Shown here piece after piece: positions 1 to 11,610 of a stretch of 64,000 nucleotides of DNA (positions are counted from its first letter, which is position 1; each line of letters starts with the position of its first letter). This DNA is from Trogon surrucura (lineage: Eukaryota; Chordata; Aves; Trogoniformes; Trogonidae). The stretch lies in assembly GCA_020746105.1 (NCBI GenBank), contig CM036643.1:1600419-1664418 (forward strand), given 5' to 3'. The notes under the pieces are model-generated. The model was not told where the DNA came from and did not search any database. It worked only from the letters and a program-made list of their open reading frames with translations. A program made the translations under genes and the position numbers.

Positions 1-1234
1 ATGATTCTATGTCCACTGCGGAGACTGAGTGCTCTAGCTGTCCTGATGCCAAGGGATGCTTCGGGGCTGAACGTGGCTCCGGGGCTTGAAGTAACTTCTC
101 CAGCTTGATGTGGTGGGAATTGGCTTCACTGCTAAAGGTTGGGGCAGCCAGACGGGGAATTACAGCACCGCTGGTGGCTTTGTCCAGACACAAGTGACTC
201 AGAGGCTGGAGGAGAAAGACTCTCCTTTGGCTCATGCTAAGTGATGTCTGTGCAATCAGGGCTGCTCTCATACACCTGCCCAGGGCTCCTGGAGGGGTCT
301 GCAGGGCGGGGGACCGGCACGGAGTGGGGCTGAGCGAGCATTTTGGGGAGCACCAGCGCTGGAGGCGAGAACTGGTGGCGCAGCTGGTATCCTGCCAGTG
401 TTATTAGTGTCTCGCTTTTGCAGGCAACAAATCCACCCCCATCCTCGATGGAAGGCGAATCTGTTTGGAAACACGGCCTCTACCTGATGCACAGATTCAG
501 AGACGTTCATCGCCCTGCACCTCCCTGCCTGAAGGCATCTCACCCTGTAGCACCCAGCTCCAGGAGAGGGGCAGCTGTGCCCAAGGGATGACAATTCCAC
601 CGCAACCATTCCCACCATTCTGTCCGCCCTTCCCTGCTCCTCATGCCGGTGACAGCTCTCTGCACCTTGCAGCACTTAATATGCAAGAAGGGGCGAAGGT
701 CACCGCACCCTGCCTCGCACAATGAATTATTAATCCAGTGTTAGACAGGTTGGATTGTTAAATCTTCTCCGCCGGCCATCCCTGGCTGTCCCCCAGCATG
801 TGAGGGACACCAGGGCCAGGTTGAAGAGCAGGGGCTTCTCCCGGGGATGGGTGCTTGGTGCTGCTCACCTTGAGCATCCCATCTCAAGGCTGCGGGCTGG
901 CACGGCTCGCTCCACCTCACCTCTCCGGTGACAGCCTCAGCCACCCCGTGACCCCTGCGTGGCTCTTGCCCTCCTGTCACTCCACATTTGCGTCCCTGCT
1001 GCCGGTGGGCTGTTGGCTGGCAGCTGCCGTCAGCACCAGCCGAGTGGCCTCCTCGGTGGGGGGATAATTAGGGCTGCAGGCAAAGGGAAGCTATTACCAA
1101 CTTCTGCATTTTCCCCAAGCCGTTGGCTCCGTTAGTGCCTTCTAAAGGGATTAAACTCGGATCCCAGGCAGGGCAGCCCCATGCCCAGCTCACCGGGCTG
1201 CTGGGAGGCAGAAAAGGAGGTTGAGGATTTTCTC
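1..1234. other. Non-coding, nothing recognised
   Basis: GC-rich single-copy-looking sequence. Several frames are open for 60-135 codons on both strands, but they overlap one another, have no splice-site or start context and no recognisable protein character. I see no repeat family or RNA gene here. Confidence 0.5.
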
Positions 1235-1518
1235 CGAGTCTAGGAAACACGAAGAAATTTTTGACAGTGAGACTGGTGCAACACTGGAACAGTTTGCCCG
1301 GAGAGGTGGTGGATGTCCCACCCTTGGAAACACTCAAGGTCAAGTTGGACAGGGCTTTGAGCAACCTGATCTAGCTGAAGACCTCCCTGCTCACGGCAGG
1401 TGGGTTGGACTAGAATCATAGAATGTCAGGGGTTGGAAGGGACCTCAAGAGGTCATCTAGTCCAATCCCTCAATCTTTAAAGGTTCCTTCCAAGCCAAAC
1501 CACTCTATAACTCTATGG
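1235..1518 (+). mobile_element. CR1 LINE 3' fragment, interrupted
   Basis: The plus strand reads the CR1 3' region: a stretch typical of the end of CR1 ORF2 (around CAACACTGGAACAGTTTGCC), then the 3' UTR, ending near 1518 in a degenerate CR1 tail (CACTCTATAACTCTATGG). The element is truncated at its 5' end, as most CR1 copies are. It is broken at about 1413 by a second, opposite-strand CR1 end and resumes at 1473 with ATCTTTAAAGG, the expected continuation of the 3' UTR. Confidence 0.85.
1414..1472 (-). mobile_element. Very short CR1 3' end nested in another CR1
   Basis: The segment starts with AATCATAGAATGTCAGG and continues through the reverse complement of a CR1 3' UTR (GGGACCTCAAGAGGTCATCT). 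Only about 60 bp is present, so it is an extreme 5' truncation. It lies inside the 3' UTR of the plus-strand CR1 around it, which fixes the order of insertion. Its exact ends are uncertain by a few bases. Confidence 0.75.
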
Positions 1519-4500
1519 AAAGTGAGAACCTCATCCTTCACTCAGGAAGACCCAGGTGCAAAGATGCTGATGCTGGAGCTTTGGATCAAGGGCCGGAACA
1601 CCCAACTGTGAAGGGATGTGCTTTATGGGGAGCAGCATCTCCACTCAGATCACACGAGCCTGGGAGAAGACATCCACACTGGTGACACTGAGCCAGGCTG
1701 TCCCACCTCTGGGCTCTGCTCCACCTCAGTGGCTCTCTGATAGAGCTCAGCCCTGCCCCTTCCCATAATGAATCTCACAGAGGCTTCATCCAGTCAAGTT
1801 CTTGCATTCGCTGGAAGTCTCCAAACACCTCATCAACACAAACGAGAGGAACAGAGCAGGATGAGGCTGGAGCAGAGATGCATTACAGCTTAAGCAAACA
1901 CCCAAGGAAGTGTTGCCTCTTTGCTCTCCACATCTGACAAAAACTACTGAAGCTTTATTAAACTTTAGGAGTAACAATAATCCATCACACCACTGCTGTC
2001 ATTAATCCTTGGTAATTGTTTCTATAATTAAAAGCCCCATTGTGTCCTGTCTCTCTAATATGATTTATCAGATAGGGACCACTCTTGCATGAATGATGCA
2101 CGGCTGTTGGGAGGACACCTGTCTCTAGTCTGCTCATATTTAAGAGAAATGCGTGGTGCCTACCTTCAGCATCCACTGCTCCCTCACTGTCCCCATCCCT
2201 CCTGTGCACCTCAGGCTAATCAACCCCAGGATGAAATCCGCATCCTCAAGACACTCCTTTGCCACCTGGGTATCTGGACACGGATTGTTTCAATCCTTTG
2301 TGCAAGGCTCCTTGTCTCTGATCTGCAAGTGAGCTACAGCCAAGGACAAAACTAACTCATGAGTGAAAGCAGCAAGAGAAGCCACCTCTGTCCCTGGAGG
2401 TGCAGGAGGGCTGGGTTTCGAGTCAGTAGATCACGCTCCTGCCTATGATGTGAGATGCATTAAAAACTTTAAAGAAGGTGGGAGGACCTGTACTTTGCTA
2501 GTGATGACGTGGGTGGTTTTTAGATTCCTTCTCTCTATTGGAGACCCTGGAGCCAGTGAGGAGACCGGCTGGAACATGCAGTAGAACATGCAATCCAGTC
2601 GATTCCTTGGTTGCCCAGAGCTGTTCTGGGCATGAAGTTTCCTTGGTTGTAGGCTCAATGGGAGAAAGGTGTTTGGTGATAAAGCCAGGAGCTGCTACGA
2701 AGGCTAGAAAAGTTATTGAGGTCCCAGACTGCACACCTCTCCCATGCTCTGCAAGAACACCGGCCATGATGAGACCAGCAGAGCAGAAAGTCCTCTGGGG
2801 ACAAGGGAGCAACCGGCAACCTTGCCTGACCCTTCGCATGGCAGACTTGCAGGCACCATGCCCAGATCTCTGCTCCCTGGAGGGCTGAGATACGAGGACA
2901 CGTCAAGAGGACGAGTCACCCGCTGCGGGCAGAGAAGCACCTACAGTTGCCGGTGAGGTCCCTGGAGAGAAGGGGTGTCAGAGCACGGAGGGGGTGGGTG
3001 GTGATCAACGCTCCAGCCGTGTTGGAGCCCTGAGCTGTGCCTCTTCCCACACAGACAGATCCAGGGCACTCCGGCCAAGGAATTTAGGGCCATCCTTGGC
3101 CCCTTTGAGCTCCCCTACACCCCATCCCTGGAACCACATCCATAGCACAGGCACCGAGAACACCCGTTAGTGCCATCAGATGAGCTCGCTGGGAAAGACC
3201 TCATCCTTCCTGGCCTCTGTGGGGTTGGTGTGGGAGCTGTCCTTGGCTCTCAGCCCTCCCTGTCACCTCCCGTTCTTCTAAGCTAATATCTCGCAGCATC
3301 TTAAATGAAATATGAATAAATACAGCGAGTTTCGGAGTGCATGGATGAAGCTAATGGGACCTGAAAATTACTCTCCTTTCTTGTGTGAGTCACACCCCTA
3401 ATGTATGTGCATATTAATGCTCACAGCCCGCTCTCCTTCCCATCTTTGTTTTCAAGAGCTTTCGCTGGGGGTTTAAGCTAGAAAGACACACGCCACAGCC
3501 ACCCCAGGAGAAGCACAGCTCGTTTCCCAGCTCATCTGAACACGGGCATTATCACGGGGGAGGTCTGACCCGCTGGAGTTCACGGTTTTTCCACCGCTTT
3601 GCTCACAGTGTGACATGCAATAAGTCTCAAGGCCTCAGCTCTCCATCTCCCAGCTGGACGTCAGCCCAGCCGTGGCATCTGGTAGAGCACCAGTTTCTCC
3701 TATGCTACCCAACTGTGACCAATGGCTTGGCTCCAGTTCAAGAGACTACAACAAGGGCAGCAGCACAAATATTGGCTCGAGGCCTTTGGAAAACTTCAGC
3801 ATTCAGAGACACACGAGCCAAAACTGCCTGGCCTGGAAACTGTGCATCTCCCAGGGGACGGCTCCATTTCCAGCAGTTTCGGCACTGGCCAGGAGGGTCG
3901 TGGCTGGTGGGATCGTCTGCTCCCAGTTATGCACTTGGATGCCACCTTCCTCACAACAAGAGGGGTTTGTGCCCAGTTCGGGGCTAAGACACCGCTTAGT
4001 TGGCCTGAGGCATCCTTGGACTCTCAGACCCAGATATGCTGCTGGCGTCAGCCCTGATGAAAAGCCCTCCCTGGCAACTGTGCAATGCCTGGAGGGCAAC
4101 AGCCTGGCTGGGTGTCACCGTGCACATTCCCGAGTGAAGCAGAACCCACCACCACCCCTTCCTCCAAGCCACGATGTCCTCAGTAAAGACCCAAATTAAC
4201 AGCCCAGTCACCCACGACCGGGTGCCTTATCCCGCAACACCGCCACCCAGATCTTTGTGAGACGAGGAGATATGGGGACAGTTGTTTGTCTCTTGACGGT
4301 GCAGACGTGTAGCTGCAACACCAGCTGGTTTTAGGACAGCTGTAACATCAAACCTGGCTGCCTGCATCGCAGAGGAGAGCCAGACCCTCAGTGCAGGCTC
4401 TTGGCGCTGCCTGGAGCTCGTACTGAGTTCCCCAGGGACACGTCACAGTCTCCCTCGTTTCTGCCGCTGTCGTGGCACAAATATAAAGGCAGGATCATCG

Positions 4501-5239
4501 CTGCGAGCTGCCAGGAGTTGCAGGCAGGAGCCCCGTGTGGATGAGGGCACCGAGCAGGTAAATCTGCCTGTGCCACTGAGGGTTTGTATCTCCCTCGGAG
4601 GCAGTGGGAGGCCGAGTGGGACGTGGCAGGCAGAAGGAATCCCAGAATTGCCCCTCTGCCCATGAGGAAGGAGCCTGCCAGCCCACTGAGGGCTCCTGGT
4701 GATTTTTGGGGACTGTGGTACCACTTGTCTGCTCCTCCACGGACACTGGTTTTGCTGGGGCAGAGAGGGGACCATGCCAGGTCCCAGCACGGCAGTCCAG
4801 CATCTCCGGGGGTTCATAAGATCACGCTTTGCTTTTCACACAGCGAGGTCCCTTAGAGAGCAGTTGTGCACAAAAGTTGTTGTTGGGCTGGAAAAGGCAG
4901 CAAATTGGGTTCAGGTAGAAAAAAAAATTGTAGCAAATTAAGACCCATACCAGTGATTTTGCTGGAAATGACGGTTTTGAGTCCCTGGCAGTTGTATGCA
5001 TGCAATAGGAAAGGAATACCTCCCGTAATTTTAAAAATTACACTTGACATCATTATTTTCAGCGTGCAGGAGCATTGCAGCTGAGCACATCCCCCCCGCT
5101 GCAGCCCCCAAGCACACAAGGAACGTGACAGCCACCTCTAAAGGACAAACAGGAACAATTTTTCTCTACTCTTTGTAGGAAAAGAGCAAAAGGCTCCTTC
5201 CAGCCCTGGAGCAAGGCTGGAATAGGGTTTCTGACCTTC
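1519..5239. other. Non-coding, nothing recognised
   Basis: No repeat, RNA gene or convincing exon. Overlapping plus-strand frames at 3610-4199 (the longest 175 codons) run open together in a GC-rich stretch, which points to composition and not to coding. A minus-strand 124-codon frame at 4443-4817 has the same character. Confidence 0.5.
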
Positions 5240-5610
5240 TCGATTACCAGCTCTGAGCGGCTGACGGCGACAGCATTTGTTACGAAGCTGCTCCGCGGGA
5301 AGCGATTGCCGCTCTGCCCGTCAGCCCCGTTACCAATGGCTCACCCCTCCGCCGAGCGCAGCCTGGCAAATCCATTTCTCCATCCTAATTAGGCTCCGTC
5401 CAGGGCGCAGAGCCAGCAGCCCGAGGAGGGGACGACGCTAATGAGCGTCAGCCCCGGGGGAGCACCCGCTGCCCCGTCCCCCGCCTGTCCTGCTCCCGCA
5501 GCCCCCCAGCCCCCCTCGCTCTTCCAATGACATGCCCAAGGTAACCTGCCCGTGGCTCCTAATTGGATTTGCTCACGCTAATTATCATCGTTTTTGCCTC
5601 AATTAAGCCA
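5240..5610. promoter_or_regulatory. Candidate regulatory element with TAAT cluster
   Basis: A locally CpG- and GC-rich patch is interleaved with AT-rich homeodomain core motifs: the palindrome CCTAATTAGG at 5384-5393, CTAATTGG at 5559-5566, TAATTAT at 5579-5585 and CAATTAAG at 5600-5607. A GC-rich block with several short TAAT sites resembles developmental enhancers or conserved non-coding elements. Conservation cannot be seen from one sequence, so the function is inferred. Confidence 0.3.
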
Positions 5611-8600
5611 TTTTTTTCCCCCCACGCAACTTGCCTCGTCATAGGTCTGTCACGGAGCCCTTTGCAGGCTGCTTGCTCCACGTGTCCTCCGGGGACCCCA
5701 ACCATCAGGGTCACCTTCGCTCACCCTTTGAGGCTCCCTCAAGGCCCACACTTGTCTCTTCATCCTCCTACCACTGCATTAACCCCTCAATTTCTCTCCA
5801 GCTCCCCATCTCCTTCCTTCCCACCCTCCTCTCTCACAGCACCTGGCTTGCTCTTTGTTGGCCCTTGGAAAGGAGATGGAACTGGACCTGATGTCACCAC
5901 CAAAGCCACCAAGATTAAAAGGATCTCAGGGCTAGGGAAGGTGCAAGACCTCAGCTCTGCAGCCCATGTGGTTCCCACCACCACAACCCATCTGGTCTGC
6001 AGGAGGAGGCAGGGAAATGTGGCCTGAAAAAGCAGAGACTGGAGATTTCCAGTGTGTGCAAAGGGTGGAGGGACAGAACCTGCTCTTCAACACAACCCTC
6101 CCCTGCAGCTCAGCATCCTGCTTGTCCCCATGGCCACCTCTTCTGCCCAGCAACTGGCACTGAAGGGAAGGGCGAGGGAGGGACTGCACAAAACCTGGGC
6201 TTGCATGATGCACAACACGGTGCCCAAGGGTGACGGAGGCTGAGCTGGGCACATCCCACATCCCCATTTGGATCTTTTCCCAGAGCAGAGGGCGCCAAGG
6301 GGGACACCGTGCCGCTCCCCCCCAAATGGGAGTTCACTGACCTGTTCCATCAGGCTGCTCCTTGCATCGTCCAGCCCCAAACCGAGCTGGGCTGCAGCCA
6401 CCCTGCATGGCCTGGGGCGCATCCTTGCACCTCAGCACCCCACAGCAGGGGGACAGGGACAACGACAGGAAAAAAAAAGCCACAGGTTATGACAGGAAAG
6501 AATAGGAAAAATAGAGAGGAGATGCTCAGAAGCGCTTAGCAGATTCTGGCCTTTTGGCAGAAGGACAGATTCTCCCATCCCTCCCATGCTCTGCTCTTGA
6601 TTCCCTCACTCCATCCAGGTGTAAGGAGGGGCCAAGTCCTCAGAAAGCATCAGGTTCTGTAAAACCACATCCCTGTGAAGAGGCTGACTGCAGCACCACT
6701 AAGGCTTTTAGCCACAAACATTTATTTCTGAGATGCATGAGCCTTATCCTGCTGCAACGAGATGAAGCCCACATGCAGGCAGGTATTTCAGGCAGCTCAC
6801 CCACAGCCCTGCAGAACCCGTTACCCCCCTGCAGTGGTGACACCTGGTCAGGCCACCAGCAGCCACTGCCATGTTCAGGCACCTCCCAGGCAATCAACCA
6901 CGTCTCTCTCCCAGGCTCAGCGTGACCATCAGCTCCCTCCTCGTCACCCTGCACGGCCAACAACACAAACACACACCACCTACTTACTTGGGCTGGATTC
7001 AAGGCGATGACCTTGGGATAAAAGCAGCTCTGCAGCTGGTTCTCACTCCACCAAGCCATTTATTTCCTCCATGCTCATCTGAGGAGGTCTCTTCTTCCTG
7101 AATCAGAGCTTAAGGTCTGGGGAAGCTCTGGGCATGCCCCTCATCACAGACAGGTATGCACAGAATTAATTTACAGATGAGCTCAAAGAGCCAGATTTAG
7201 TGCTAGTTGCTTCCTCGCCACATTTTAAGGCATAATCACTCTGCAGCCTGGCACCCAGACAATGAACAAAGCCTCCTCTTTATCTCCACATCCAGTGCTA
7301 GTAAAGCTCAGGAGCAAGCAGGAAAAGCCTGCACAGATCTCAGAAAAAGCCCTTACCTAGCTACATGCCACTGAAGGATGTTTTATTAATCTCTGCTTCA
7401 AAAACACTGGCTGCAGAGAATGGGAGAGCTATCAAACACAAACGAGAAGCAACTGAATTAATGCAGAGCCCGACATAATATTCAGGAGTTGCAATATCAG
7501 CTCCTTTATCAATCTTCAGGAAAAAAGTGTTGCTATTATTCGGCAGTAATGAAACCAGTGCTATTGTGGCTGTAGATAATGCCAGGTAAGAGGCATACCT
7601 GCATTTTAAAGAGACACTGCCACGGAGACGGATGTCGAGTAGCTTCGTGGCTACTTGTGTGTCATGACTTGGGACAACTCTGCATGTTGATGGTGCGCAA
7701 ATAACTGGTCTGACCTGGGAGAAAGATGGCTTTGCCTAGTCCGAGACATGCCCAAGGTCTCTGGCCAGCTCTGTATGGGGAAAGTCAACTTCAGAGTGCT
7801 GGGGAGGGGGTATAAAGCACATGGCTTGAGAAGAGGTGTCTGGACCCAGCCTCTCATTTAAAGTGCAAGCATTTTTTCATTTAACATGTTTGCTGCTGGC
7901 CAGAGCAGCTCTTTTCACAGCAGCACGAAAAGCTGCACAGAGAGCAACATACCCCAGAGGTGCTTTTGATAGGAAAACCAATCTTTAATTAGAAAGACAT
8001 TAGCATCCCTGGTTACAGCAGGGCCTGGGAGGAAGGACGCCTCCATCCTCAATACCACCCTGCCCTTGAGCTCCCTGGAATTCTTAACTCGCACTTTTTT
8101 GCAGCCCATATTAATTGGGAAACACAAGAACAAAACCTCGAGGCATCTCACTACCACCCTTCCTTTGGAGCTCAAAGGGATTCGTACTTCTTTAGAGGCT
8201 TTGCCCATGGCAGAGGGCGAGCACACGCGTTACCGAGCTGGTGGGCAGCAGCGGTGACCACTGCTGTGCTCGGAGCAGAGCTGGCCTGGCCCATCTGGGT
8301 TAAACCTGCCCGAGAGCTGAGTTCGTTTGGCACAACATCCCTGCTGCAGGATGCCACAGTTATTTTTAACAGTTGGAGCATTGTTAGGCCAAGTTGATAC
8401 GCAAATACAGCTCAAGGCACTCGTGCCATCAGACACAGCCTCCAAGTCAAGCCCCGAGAGAGAGAGCCAAACAGCCCGAGCTGTTCCCGTTTTTACACTC
8501 ACACCTGGAGGAGTTACTGCTCTTTGCAGCTTATGGCTTGTATCAGGCAACAGATCGAGTGTTGGCCAACCTCACGTCACTCCCAATTGCTTTAAGGCGC

Positions 8601-9179
8601 TTTCCCATCCCAACCTTTTCCAAACCCCAAATTACCCTTTGCTCAACTCTTGCACTGAACCAGGGTCCTCTGCAGGACCCTCCATGTGGAGGTCGAAGGT
8701 TCAGTGCAGAAACACCCAGGTATAAAGAAGCCAGAAAGCAGACCTCTAAGCATTCAGTGAACAACATGGACTCCATGTGAAATTGGTTGGTTTATCCCAA
8801 TCATAATCCCTGCATTTCTAGAGACACCATGCGTGTGGAGGGATGTTCTTGAGCCTTCAGTCTGCAGCCATCCAACCCACGGCCACCTGGGGACCTCTCA
8901 CATGGCCACATGTGGCCACACTCAGGTACTGCCACATGGAAACTCACCTCCACTCAGCCTGAGCCTGCACCCCTCTCCGTCCCATCACACATCCCAGCAT
9001 TCTCAAAGTCATCCCCCTCCCAGGAGCCATGAAGAGCCTCTCCACAAGAGAGATCAGAGGGGAAGAGCCCACTGGCAGCCCCAGACCCTGGACTCCCAGC
9101 AGCAGCTTGTCTATGCCATCTGTTGCACAGGCAGAATCTGCCAGCTCCAAGTACTGACAGTTGCATTCCAATTCACATG
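5611..9179. other. Non-coding, nothing recognised
   Basis: No CR1, LTR, tRNA or satellite recognised. Open frames up to about 140 codons (for example 6640-7059 minus and 8327-8725 plus) overlap frames on the other strand and lack protein character. The part below 9195 lies beyond the polyadenylation signal of the minus-strand gene and is probably intergenic. Confidence 0.5.
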
Positions 9180-9888
9180 AAAAAACAAGGTAATTTTATT
9201 ACAAAGTTCAAAAAGTATCAACATAACATATAACTAGACACCTTACTCAAGGATGCAGCCACCCCAGAGAACTGGGTGCTTTGCAGTCACAGCAGAGGTC
9301 CAGGTCCAAGGGTCAGGGTTCCTGCTTACCCTAGAAAACACAAGGGATTTTACCCATAACCCTGGCCAGCCATCACCGACACCAACGGCCGAGCTGCAGC
9401 GTACAAACCAACCCACCCTGCACCTCTCCTCACTCTCCACTTCCCTGCAAGCCAGGCAGCTGAGCACCTAATAGGAACTGGGAGGGCATCCACCAGGGCT
9501 TTGGCAACAGATGGATTTAGAGCAGCAAAGGATCCCGTGTGAAGCTGCTAGTGGTGAAGATTCTCCCACAAATCCTCCCCATTTTTTAGGTGTAAGATAC
9601 CCGGGCCAGTGAGTCATGAAGCCTCATGATGATCTGCTGGTGGTGGCTCTGGTTCAGAGGCGGCTGCCCTGCGTTCCAGCACAAGATGCTCAACTGGCAT
9701 TTGACAGTCACTCAGCTGGCATTTGGCGGTCCTGTCACGCATCTTGCCCACAGCACCACGCACAACCAGCATCATCTCAACGACGTATGGGGACTAAGGT
9801 TGTCTATTTGCACAAGAAGAACCAGAGGTCCTGCAAACCCTTTCCTAGCTCACTTGGCAGCAAAGGGAGCGAAGAGCTAGGTCTCCTT
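9180..9888 (-). CDS. Terminal exon of minus gene with 3' UTR
   Basis: The acceptor is TTTTTCCCTTGGCTACAG (AG at 9890-9889). Only three codons (Lys, Glu, Thr) precede the TAG at 9879-9877. The remaining roughly 700 bp is 3' UTR up to the polyadenylation signal at 9200-9195. The intron before it is only 102 bp. Confidence 0.6.
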
Positions 9889-11610
9889 CTGTAGCCAAGG
9901 GAAAAAGGACTGAAGTACACCCTTCCAGCCCAGGATTTGCAAATGTACGCAGGACCAAGTCTGCGGCCAGCGTGGGGCTGGCATACTTACCTGGAGATCT
10001 GACAACTCCTTCAGCATAACGATCCCATCCTGCTCTTCAAGCTCCAGGTCTGCCTCAGTGTCGTTCTGGGACTTGTACTCCTCACTCTCCGTTTCCATGT
10101 CCGAGGGCTGGGGAGGAAAGAAGCGGTTTGAGGAAAGACACACCAGCCTCATTCCCAGAGGCACCGGGAGCCACAGCCAAATGGCCAAGGGTGACAGAGA
10201 CGCTGCTTTGCGGGGACATCGACCAAAGGGAAGCTTCAGCGTTACGGGACAGGTAGGGCACCCACACCTTCACACACCAAGGAAGTGATATTCACATGCT
10301 CTTTGGACAGCCTGCAGCCCTCAAAGGGCCTGCAATGAGGGCAGCTCCCAGTCAGCTCCCTGCTCTGCTCCCAGCCTATCCAGAGCACACAGCAGCTGAA
10401 CAGAGTCCTCCTCAAACTGCTCAGCCACCGGGGAACAGGGCATCACACCTTGTATGTGAGGTCTTCAGAGTCATCCTCTGGTAGGTCCCTCTCCAGTACT
10501 GCGAGCCAGGACTCCTGCTCTTCCAGAGCTACGTCATCCTGCTTCCTCTTGTTTGCTCTGTTAAATGGGTTGATCGGAGCTTCTCGGATCTCTGCGGGGA
10601 TTCCTGGGAGGCACAATCGCAACACACACAGAACCAACACACATCTGTGCATTTCCCAGTTTTCTGCCTGGCACAGGAGTGAGGTCGTGCTGGGTGCTTC
10701 TTAGTCACCAAGAGTTCAGGTGTTCCAAGAGGCCACAGCTCTTACCTTTGGGCATGTTAATCTGGCCCCATTCTGCCAGCAGGTAGCCCAGGATGTTCTG
10801 GACCCCGTTAGGGGTGATAGAGAGAAGGAGGCGTGTTAGTCTCTCCCTGAGCTTCTCGACAAGTTGACCGGGCCTGGTGGGAGACAGTGGAGGGTGGATT
10901 TTGCTGATAACAGCCTCCACAGGGACCACAGATCCAATCCAGACTGACACCTTCTGAAGGACCTTTAGCTGCGAACAAGAGAGGCACAGGAGGTCACGTA
11001 AGAGCTTCTGAAGTTTTCAATGAAACTCTTAAGCCCTGCTCTGTTCCAACGCAGGGATGAGACTGGGACCAACTTCAGCCAGGCAAAAGAGGACCAGTTA
11101 GACTGTACCACATCCCCAGAGGCCTCCCAACTCTCCTAGCCCAGAAAAAGAGAGAAAAGCTGCAACAGCCACTAGCTAAAGGGACCAAATCATGTAGAGG
11201 GCAAAAAACAGGAAAGGGGAGGAAAGCAGAGGACAATCACCCACTGAGCATAGGGTAGAGGAGAGAAAAAATGAAAGAAGGGAGAATATCTGGTAGAATA
11301 AAACAAAGGAACCATCAATCTCAAGGTTTTACCACTCCATTCCCCTCGCTTCAAGCTCCACCAACAGCAAAAACATCACCTACCAGGTGCTGAACAGAAG
11401 TCAGCTGGAAGATGAGGCACAGGAACCTGCTGGAGAAAGAGGAGGGCTCCTTACAGGTGAGGGGACTCCCCTAGACAGAGAAAGAAAGGTCAGACACCCT
11501 CCACACCAGCTCCAACAGTGCCCCCAGCAAAAACCAGCCTCTTAGGATCTTTACCTGCTCTGGGCTGGTACACGAGCTTAGTTGCCGCTCCATGAAGCCC
11601 AAGAGCCAGA
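9180..11610 (-). CDS. Unassigned minus-strand gene, six coding exons
   Basis: Six exons join without a phase conflict: 11593 (or 11610)-11555, 11470-11384, 10968-10746, 10603-10449, 10107-9991 and 9888-9877 followed by 3' UTR. Each junction has GT donor and AG acceptor with a pyrimidine tract. If translation starts at the ATG at 11593 the product is about 210 residues: MERQLSSCTSPEQ, a helical Leu-rich part (about residues 43-116), a short basic stretch (NRANKRKQ) and an acidic C-terminal half ending LQKET. Alternatively an acceptor at 11611-11612 makes the first exon internal, so that this is only the C-terminus of a larger protein whose upstream exons I could not find. The basic motif and acidic tail suggest a nuclear protein, but I do not recognise the family. 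Confidence 0.6.
9195..9200 (-). terminator. Polyadenylation signal of minus gene
   Basis: AATAAA on the minus strand, about 680 bp after the stop codon at 9877 and with no competing gene between. Cleavage is expected near 9170-9185. Confidence 0.55.
9991..10107 (-). CDS. Coding exon of minus gene, acidic
   Basis: The acceptor is CTTTCCTCCCCAG and the donor is CTCCAG|GTAAGTATG, close to consensus. It is exactly 39 codons, phase 0 at both ends. The product is Glu/Asp-rich (METESEEYKSQNDTEADLE) and ends in MLKELSDLQ. Confidence 0.7.
10449..10603 (-). CDS. Coding exon of minus gene, basic-to-acidic
   Basis: The acceptor is GTGCCTCCCAG and the donor is TACAAG|GTGTGA. The exon is 155 bp: two bases complete the Gly codon begun in the previous exon, followed by 51 codons in phase 0. 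It holds INPFNRANKRKQDD, then SWLAVLERDLPEDDSEDLTY. The charge switches from basic to strongly acidic within the exon. Confidence 0.7.
10746..10968 (-). CDS. Coding exon of minus gene, Leu-rich helical part
   Basis: The acceptor is TCTTGTTCGCAG and the donor is CAAAG|GTAAG. The exon is 223 bp, 74 codons plus one base (phase 0 in, phase 1 out). It encodes LKVLQKVSVWIGSVVPVEAV, an LVEKLRERLTRLLLS helix and GYLLAEWGQINMPK. The absence of stops, the amphipathic pattern and the match of phase to the next exon make this the best-supported exon of the gene. Confidence 0.7.
11384..11470 (-). CDS. Coding exon of minus gene, 29 codons
   Basis: The acceptor is TTTCTTTCTCTGTCTAG and the donor is CACCTG|GTAGGTG. 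The 87-bp exon is in phase 0 at both ends and encodes a segment that includes FLCLIFQLTSVQHL, a hydrophobic, probably helical stretch. Confidence 0.6.
11555..11593 (-). CDS. First recognisable coding exon of minus gene
   Basis: The donor is CAG|GTAAAG with the GT at 11554-11553. Reading from the ATG at 11593-11591 gives 13 codons ending in Gln, phase 0. The ATG has G at +4 but no strong -3 purine. The frame stays open upstream into WLLGF, and TTTGTCTCCAG just before 11610 could be an acceptor, so this may be an internal exon in phase 1. Confidence 0.45.

Noticed and set aside
3610-4199. Overlapping plus-strand frames up to 175 codons
   Set aside because: All three frames are open together, which is a composition effect.
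8944-9171. Minus-strand frame as a terminal exon of the minus gene
   Set aside because: It lies beyond the AATAAA at 9200-9195, and a better terminal exon with an in-phase acceptor and stop is at 9888-9877.
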